A stretch of 64,000 bases of DNA from Steinernema hermaphroditum (lineage: Eukaryota > Nematoda > Chromadorea > Rhabditida > Steinernematidae). The notes below the pieces were generated by a model. It was not told the DNA's origin, ran no database searches, and worked only from the letters and a program-made list of their open reading frames with translations. Each line of letters starts with the position of its first letter. The first letter of the stretch is position 1. This document shows, piece after piece, positions 58,488 through 64,000 of the stretch. The DNA is taken from the NCBI GenBank assembly GCA_030435675.1, contig CM059624.1:14098769-14162768 (forward strand). The letters are read 5' to 3'. Position numbers and translations under genes: made by a program.

Positions 58488-59250
58488 GTTGACGATGGTG
58501 GTTTGCCTGTAAATCAACGACTGCGACTGATCAGTGAATGAGCACGGAGCGGCGGCGACATAAATAAACGCCGTGGCTGGGAACGAAATGCAAATGTGCG
58601 ATCGGAAAGCGAGGCGCAAGCGCTTTGTCACAAAAACGTCGCGAAGATGCAGGTGAGGCGAATACGGTATTGGGCGATAAACATGTTGATGGGAGCGGGA
58701 TATTTCGAAATGATCCGAGGGGGTGAAGGGTTACTGTGAAAGGAAGAGGGGCGGACGACTTGATATGGATTGGTGGCCATAAAATCCCAATAACACATCG
58801 GTATCGATTTCTCTAAAGGGCCTTCGGTCGCTATAGAAAAACAACCATATTTTTATAGGACTGGAAGACGGTAAACACGATAAAACGGTTGATTTGAGCT
58901 GATCGTTTGTTTTGGATCTAACGGATCAGCTCTAAACAATCTTTATATGAATTAAGCTATTGTAATACATGAGCAATAACAGTTGAAACTTGGTGGATTA
59001 GCTAGTATTACAAAATATGAACGCGACTGTGCGCGATTTCAAGCCGTTTGTGCTGCTGAGGGCCAAGTAACCGTTCGGGCGGCAAGACACAAACGGCGTC
59101 CCAACGATAAGCACACGAAAAGCCTAGAGGCGTTTGGGATGAAAACAGGGAACAAACAACAATGACTTAAAAAACAGTGACATAAAAGCAGTAAAGAAAC
59201 ACAAGACCTAGCAGCCCCAGAAACATAGTGGAAGTGAACCAGTTGCTTTT

Positions 59251-59329
59251 GGACTGCCTGTGTGGTTCATTGCGAACTTGTTTGATTTGTAATCGATCGG
59301 CGTCGGCTCAACCCCGACTCCAGTCCCTT
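59251..59329 (+). other. tRNA-like sequence (degenerate)
   Basis: GGACTG...CAGTCC could pair as an acceptor stem. GTTCATTGCGAAC makes a D-arm-like hairpin. TTGATTTGTAATCGA gives an anticodon-like arm (loop TTTGTAA, TGT). GTCGGCTCAACCCCGAC forms a perfect T-arm. Box A is poor and box B deviates from GGTTCGANNCC. Likely a tRNA-derived SINE head or pseudo-tRNA. Confidence 0.35.
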
Positions 59330-59727
59330 GTCTGAAACCGATTGCTCCCTTATTGACTGAGGCATACACCACACATCGACACTCTGGCTTATATATACAG
59401 ACCCGTAACAAATGGTAAAGAAGGAATAAGCCAACTGGCACATAAAGCACAGAAATTAGTTAGCCATTCTCGCGTTTAGGTTTTCAAATGATCAGACGGG
59501 TGCATCCATGAATTACCGGTTACTCAAAAGCTTAAACATTTGCCGAGGATCAGCTTGTAGACAATAAGGGGTCTCTATGGGAAAGTTTTTTTTGTGTCGA
59601 TTGCTGTGGCCGGCTTGTGGGTGTGCGTTATGCAACGAGTGATATCTTGATGACGGAATTATTAAAAACAATGAATAGCAGTCGTTAAAAGACATGAGAA
59701 AGATCATAGCATCCTTAGAGGGACACT

Positions 59728-59803
59728 CACACGGATGTTCGGATGGTCCAACCCGTTAGTCGTCTGCCTCACAGTTTGAAAGTCACAGGTTCGACGAACG
59801 GTG
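59728..59803 (+). other. tRNA-like sequence (degenerate)
   Basis: TGGTCCAACCCGTTAGTCGT resembles box A, and GGTTCGACGAAC resembles box B, 45 bp apart with CTCACAGTTTGAAAGTCAC between. Stems are imperfect. Probably a tRNA-derived repeat. Confidence 0.35.
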
Positions 59804-60635
59804 GAGGCGTTCGACCGAGCAAGCCTACGGAAGGCGTCGCAAATGAATTTGACAGAGACCATGATCAATTGCAAAAGAAAGCGATACTGGTTTGAGAGAT
59901 AAGTGGTCGTAATAAGCGCAAAAAAATGTAACCTGTATCTCGAAAGTTTACCACGCGAAACACTAAACTCAACACCGCCCTCAATAGCTCATTGCTTAGC
60001 GCAATTAACAACAAATAAAGATGAACAAAACGACTTATCCTATACCACCACCTACACATTCTGAAAACATTTCCATTATGTGTCCGTTTAAACTGAAAAC
60101 AACTTGAGAAACGACTTTGTTTTCGAAAACTAAGGTGTTTGCCGCTGTGATCCCTTTAGAAGGTAGTCTTGTTTACAATAACATAGCATCGAAAACGTCA
60201 GAGATCCATCCCGTAGAGATAGGAAGTCCGAGCAGAAGCAACCATTAGACAAGGACGAGCGAACAGCGAAAATAACAGCGAAAAAGTTCATTCCTATGAA
60301 TAGGGTTTTTTAGTGGTTGATTACACTGTTTGCTCTATTCACAGCAGAAACTGCAGCCTGTTTTGAGAGCGTCATAGCGCCACTCCCTCATATATAGAAC
60401 GTAAACAGTAGTTAGAGCAATATATCGAAATCGATGAAATTTCGTACAGCCACCAGCAGCTCATCGCCGAGCTGTTTGCAGCGAGCACAAGTAGATAAGA
60501 TAGCGAAGGGCGACACGATCGGACCACCTCTCCCCGACCACTCAACGTGTGTGGGCATCGCCTAATAGCCAGCTGCAAAAGCGGCGATGCGTTACCCGGC
60601 ACGGGCATCTAGTTGCGCTCTAGCGGCGCTTCGCA

Positions 60636-60720
60636 TCTGCGTGTTTGGTCGAGTGGCTAGCTCGCCGAGTCGCATGCACAACACGCCAGTTCGCAACAAA
60701 GGGTTCGAAGGCGCGAGTCG
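60636..60720 (+). other. tRNA-like sequence (degenerate, long variable region)
   Basis: TTTGGTCGAGTGGCTAGCTC resembles the box A and D-arm of Ser/Leu-type tRNAs, and GGGTTCGAAGGC resembles box B about 50 bp later. No good acceptor stem was found. Probably a tRNA-derived repeat. Confidence 0.3.
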
Positions 60721-61189
60721 ATGACGAAACACAAAATCTACTGTTCACTCTCTTAGTGTCGGTGACGAAAAGCTTTGATCGGAGACTTTTTATCCGACAG
60801 ACCGAGAGGCAGATGGCGGGCGTGGAAGAGCGGTCGAGCTGCCCTCGGGCGATGAGATGGCAATCGCGTGGCTGAGAGACGCTTTGCATCTCGTCTCTCT
60901 GTCTGCCAGCGTTTCGCCTCTGTCTGACGGCGGCGAAAGGGCAAAACACGATGCGGATTGAAGAGTTGGGCGATCTCGAAGAGCGAAGCCTGTTTGCGGA
61001 GGGTGGGGAGCGATGTTGCGGCGCGAATTTGGAATTTTCGATTGCTCGTGATATGTTTTAAGGAGTTCTTGTAAAAAGAGATATCGTATTAAAGAGACCG
61101 TGGATAAAAAAGTGATTTAAAACTTCTGAAAATTTGTGTATCGGTGTTTTTGAGGTTACGGTTTTTGTGTTTAGAGGTTTAGTGTTGAA

Positions 61190-61385
61190 ATCAGTTTCTT
61201 GGAAAACCTCGTAGTTTACAAGAAATAATCCCCCAGAATGTGTTTTACTGTCTAGTTCTCGGTCTGCCGGTTCCGGCACGACTTCCATGAAAGACACGAC
61301 CGTATTTACCGCATGTTCTACGCACTTATCCAATCGAATCTAGCTTGGACTCATTCGACGCGCCAGAAGCTGCTGAGTAAAATGT
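61190..61385 (+). repeat. Dispersed repeat, copy 2
   Basis: Same-orientation counterpart of 41190-41410, about 20 kb away, ending with GCGCCAGAAGCTGCTGAGTA where copy 1 has a partial tandem duplication. Confidence 0.7.
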
Positions 61386-61949
61386 TGCCCTCAACAGACA
61401 TGGACATCATGCATTTCGCCCAAAAAGAACCGTTACGTGAGTCGTGGACCAGCTTATCGCATCAGGACAGTTAGTATAACACTTTTTGCGCCCTAATATC
61501 TTGGAAACTGTTGGGTTATAAACTGTTGCTTCTGGCACCGCAGAGCAGTGATCGGAAAGAGTCCACCGACAATTGACAACAACGTTTGCATTACCTCTCT
61601 TTGAGTTCTCTTCAAAGCAATTTTTGGGAGAATATAAGTCGCCTGATTGCCGTTTCATTTTGCTTTTCAAAGGTACTCTTGAATACCAGAGCAGTGCATG
61701 AAATCATGGCGTGTCAAACAGCTCATTTTTCTGTTCTCGGTCGAATAGTAAATGTCATACGTTAGGATACCGATCTTACCACATCGTCAGTAGCTCATAT
61801 CTGCAGGTTTGCACCAATTATGATAGGTAGCAGTTCATGTCGCCCGTAAAATGATCAGCGCCCTGCATTCCATTAGGGGAATACAGAAACGTTCGAAAAA
61901 GGTCGAAGTTGTGACTTTCTGACGCTTCCATGTTAGCTCAAAATCATCT

Positions 61950-62245
61950 AGATTAGAAGCGAAATAACTTTCTCAGTTTTGTGTGCCTCGTAGACATTCG
62001 GTACGTAAAATGTTCAGGAGACAACAGCGCACAAATTCATTGGATGGATTTTGATATAACACAATATTCGGAGAGAAATCAATAACTTATTGCTGAAATT
62101 GTCATTTTTTCGCGAAAAACGGCCTGTCGTAAGTGCGAAATAACTCTTCGTAAATTGCGTATTTTTCGTTCAATCGGTACGTAAAATGTTCAGCGAAGTC
62201 TAGCGTACAAATTCGTTGGATGGATTTCGTTCTAATGCCCTGCGT
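61950..62245 (+). repeat. Imperfect tandem repeat, about 180-bp period
   Basis: GCGAAATAACT, CGGTACGTAAAATGTTCAG, GCGCACAAATTCATTGGATG and GATTT occur in order near 61960-62055, then again near 62137-62230 with substitutions. Noncoding. Confidence 0.75.
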
Positions 62246-62448
62246 ATGGAGAAAAGTTGGAAAACAGGTCGAAAAATGACCGAAAAAAGTCGGATTTTTT
62301 GAGTTTCCGATATTTTGGTATCAAACGATAGTTCTCGGCGTTATTAGTGATTTGCCGTTGGAATTAGTGCGAACGGACTGATCTACTCATGAATTAGCCT
62401 GGTCGCGAAGCGGCGGACGCTTTCGTGAACCAATTTCCCTTATGCTGA

Positions 62449-62667
62449 CACAAAGTCGACATTGATACCATTGACGACTTTTCTGGAAAGCTGACGGACA
62501 GGATCATCGAGAACCTTTCAAAGCGCAGACTTGGAAGCCTGCTACTTCGAGCCCCAAGATCCCGCCCAGATCTGTACAGGCGGCTCCTCAACGCTATGTA
62601 CTTTGATCCAAGAGCAAAGTCGTGGGGTTTCACTGTACCGTCCTTGGTCCAGAGGGTCGACAGATGA
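62449..62667 (+). CDS. Unassigned exon-like frame
   Basis: Seventy-two open codons from after TGA 62446-62448 to TGA 62665-62667, reading IDTIDDFSGKLTDRIIENLS, then KRRLGSLLLRAPRSRPDLYR and a YFDP/WGFTVPSL segment. Composition and length fit a real exon; an acceptor-like ACAAAG lies at 62450-62455. The frame before the TGA also reads sensibly (REAADAFVNQFPLC), so it may be a gene broken by one stop. Family not recognised. Confidence 0.35.
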   Translation, partial: HKVDIDTIDDFSGKLTDRIIENLSKRRLGSLLLRAPRSRPDLYRRLLNAMYFDPRAKSWGFTVPSLVQRVDR

Positions 62668-62729
62668 AACATTGATCATTTGCTTGCTTAAGGGTGACCT
62701 ATCCCGAAACTAAGGGATACTGATTTAAA

Positions 62730-63338
62730 ATGGGTGTAGTTTCCAACTTTCCGCAACCGAAGAACTCTTACGTACCGTCGCGATGTGACCCCTATAAGCA
62801 AGGTTCTTGTAGGAGCATCACCGGCCGTCGCCCATATAGATCACCCTCTCACGGCAAGCCTCGTTCTTACAGAAACAAAAAAAACATTTGCCGCTTGATC
62901 AACAAGGCGTATAGATCGGATATGTACGAGGTGAATCCTAACGCTTTCTATCCTCTTGTTATTTCTCCTTTTGTTACTGCTCACGACAATTGTAATCGTA
63001 TGCATTTATCGGCGAAGGTTGTAATGATTGTGTTTTTGTTATCAGTGCACACATGCGTAAAGACTCACGACTTTAAACTATGGATATCGAGTGGCTCAGT
63101 TCTGACTATGCACTGTTTATGCTTTTTATCCAAGACAATACGCTTTGAAAGAGAAAGAAACTGTTTCGAAAAGGAAGTCCAACCCGCGGGCCCTGTACAG
63201 ATCAATATTTTAAAAAGTCAAGACTACAATGAAGAGCTGATAGATTTGACAGATAATACATATGCTCATCGATATACATACTGCATCATGGCGTGTGGTT
63301 CAAGTGTTCAGCAGGTTGATCATATTTCTGAAAACTGA
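62730..63338 (+). CDS. Single-exon ORF of 202 codons, unrecognised
   Basis: Starts at ATG 62730. The first 60 residues are basic and Ser/Arg/Pro-rich (GRRPYRSPSHGKPRSYRNKK). A hydrophobic stretch lies near residue 95 (VVMIVFLLSV). The second half is mixed. No motif, intron or acceptor supports it, but its length is unusual for this AT-rich setting. It may be chance, a lineage-specific gene or element-derived. Confidence 0.35.
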   Translation: MGVVSNFPQPKNSYVPSRCDPYKQGSCRSITGRRPYRSPSHGKPRSYRNKKNICRLINKAYRSDMYEVNPNAFYPLVISPFVTAHDNCNRMHLSAKVVMIVFLLSVHTCVKTHDFKLWISSGSVLTMHCLCFLSKTIRFERERNCFEKEVQPAGPVQINILKSQDYNEELIDLTDNTYAHRYTYCIMACGSSVQQVDHISEN

Positions 63339-63368
63339 GATGAGCACTTTTCACAAAAATGAGGATAC

Positions 63369-63626
63369 CTGAAAGAACTGAACGAGATCTTGCTCAGTGA
63401 GATATCCGTCGGCGTCTGTGTCCAATTCCTAGACGTCATGGAGGTTATGTCACAATCACGTGAAAACGACTACCTTGAACACAACTGCTGACCGATAAGC
63501 AATGTGATTTGCGGTCGACGGATCAGTGATGGTCTCGTCCGATCCATGGCGAGAAGTGGTGGCTTGACGGCGGCGTTCTTCACGACCTACCAGTTGGAAA
63601 ACTGAGCCGACGAATTCGCAGAATTC
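63369..63626 (-). CDS. EF-hand protein, two internal exons of a partial gene
   Basis: Exons 63626-63474 and 63428-63369 are joined in phase across a 45-bp intron. The second encodes a textbook calcium-binding loop, DTDADGYLTEQD, with Asp1, Asp3, Asp5, Tyr7, Thr9 and Asp12 in place, followed by LVQFFQ as the exiting helix. The first encodes EFCEFVGSVFQLV and a charged linker leading to a helix (AYRSAVVFKEL) that enters the loop. Donor CAG|GTATCC ends the second exon, so more exons lie to the left on this strand; upstream exons probably lie beyond the window edge. Which EF-hand family is not clear. Confidence 0.65.
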
Positions 63627-64000
63627 CTAAGAAAAGACGATATAAAATGTGGGATTTAGACCGCCTTTTCTGGACTGACCATTCTGAGTGAACCTGCCCA
63701 AATCAGGGCTTTTCAGGGAAACCGATTTTATAAAATGATAATGATGGGATAGAACTAGCAATCCTCTATTGGGCAAGTTGCTTCACATAAGGAGAAAATC
63801 CAAAAATCCGTATTTTAGAGCCCTTTTTTGAGCTGGCTTGGATAGAGAACTCTGAGAACCTGTCTAAATGGACACTCTGAAATCAAAAGTCCTAACTCAA
63901 AGTGGAAGGTGTGGTCGAAGGATTTGCGATAAGGCGATCATCATCTACAATTCTAATATCAGTTGGACTGGGCCTGGGCCGACCAGCTTAAGTGAACCTG
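63627..64000. other. Window edge, intron or spacer with short repeats
   Basis: A word group ending GAGAACCTG/GTGAACCTG recurs near 63695, 63862 and 63993, preceded by GGACTGACC or similar. No coding frame. Probably an intron of the EF-hand gene. Confidence 0.4.

Larger units (their letters stand above)
58488..62393. other. Intergenic region without a supported gene
   Basis: Contains the GMP reductase 5' flank, three tRNA-like sequences, a second copy of the 41.2 kb dispersed repeat, and a tandem pair at 61950-62245, described separately. A GC-rich stretch at 60600-60960 has frames on both strands but no motif. Confidence 0.45.

Overview
The window is nuclear DNA from a nematode. Protein-coding genes are split by many short introns, typically 40-50 nt and bounded by GT and a pyrimidine tract plus AG. 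Several start codons sit just downstream of a lone TTTCAG-type acceptor, as expected for spliced-leader addition. The encoded proteins (DAAM-type formin, GMP reductase, SLC52 riboflavin transporter, two-finger PARP, SCP/TAPS protein, glycogen synthase) fit that lineage. The genus cannot be fixed from sequence alone. All gene models are hand-built from reading frames, splice signals and remembered family motifs; no search was run.

Layout. 0.2-2.4 kb: 3' half of a DAAM-like formin (FH2 plus DAD). 3.0-8.6 kb: three copies of a small secreted expansin/loosenin-like (double-psi beta-barrel) protein. Two lie in a large inverted duplication around a decayed S26 signal-peptidase-like frame; the third has lost its ATG. 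Between and beyond them are a 917-bp TA-flanked inverted-repeat element, a ~1 kb element whose ends are inverted arrays of a 14-15 bp minisatellite, a mariner remnant and a 597-bp MITE-like element. 11.5-20.5 kb: a GC-rich segment and a small gene whose exons assemble into a CBP/p300-type KIX domain. 19-25 kb: mostly decayed repeats.

25.5-27.8 kb: an aldo-keto reductase with an intact catalytic tetrad. 29.0-37.3 kb: two tandem glycogen synthase genes, each with the ExxxxxxxE active-site motif and the arginine cluster. They form a mosaic of nearly identical and clearly diverged exons, differ by one intron, and the second has a changed nucleotide-sugar loop. 38.2-40.1 kb: minus-strand S26 peptidase-like gene with a C-terminal membrane anchor, two small ORFs (one with an early stop), a TCGGG-rich repeat and a C-type-lectin fragment.

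43.1-46.5 kb: complete PARP1-type gene. 47.4-48.6 kb: SCP/TAPS (CAP) gene with a hydrophobic C-terminus, a probable GC-AG intron and one reading-frame conflict. 51.2-52.5 kb: full-length but broken mariner. 54.7-56.4 kb (+) and 58.5-56.7 kb (-): convergent riboflavin transporter and GMP reductase genes. 59-64 kb: tRNA-like degenerate sequences, repeats, unassigned ORFs and the edge of a minus-strand EF-hand gene. No operon is obvious. The notable biology is local gene duplication with decay (expansin-like, S26-like, glycogen synthase) in a transposon-rich setting.
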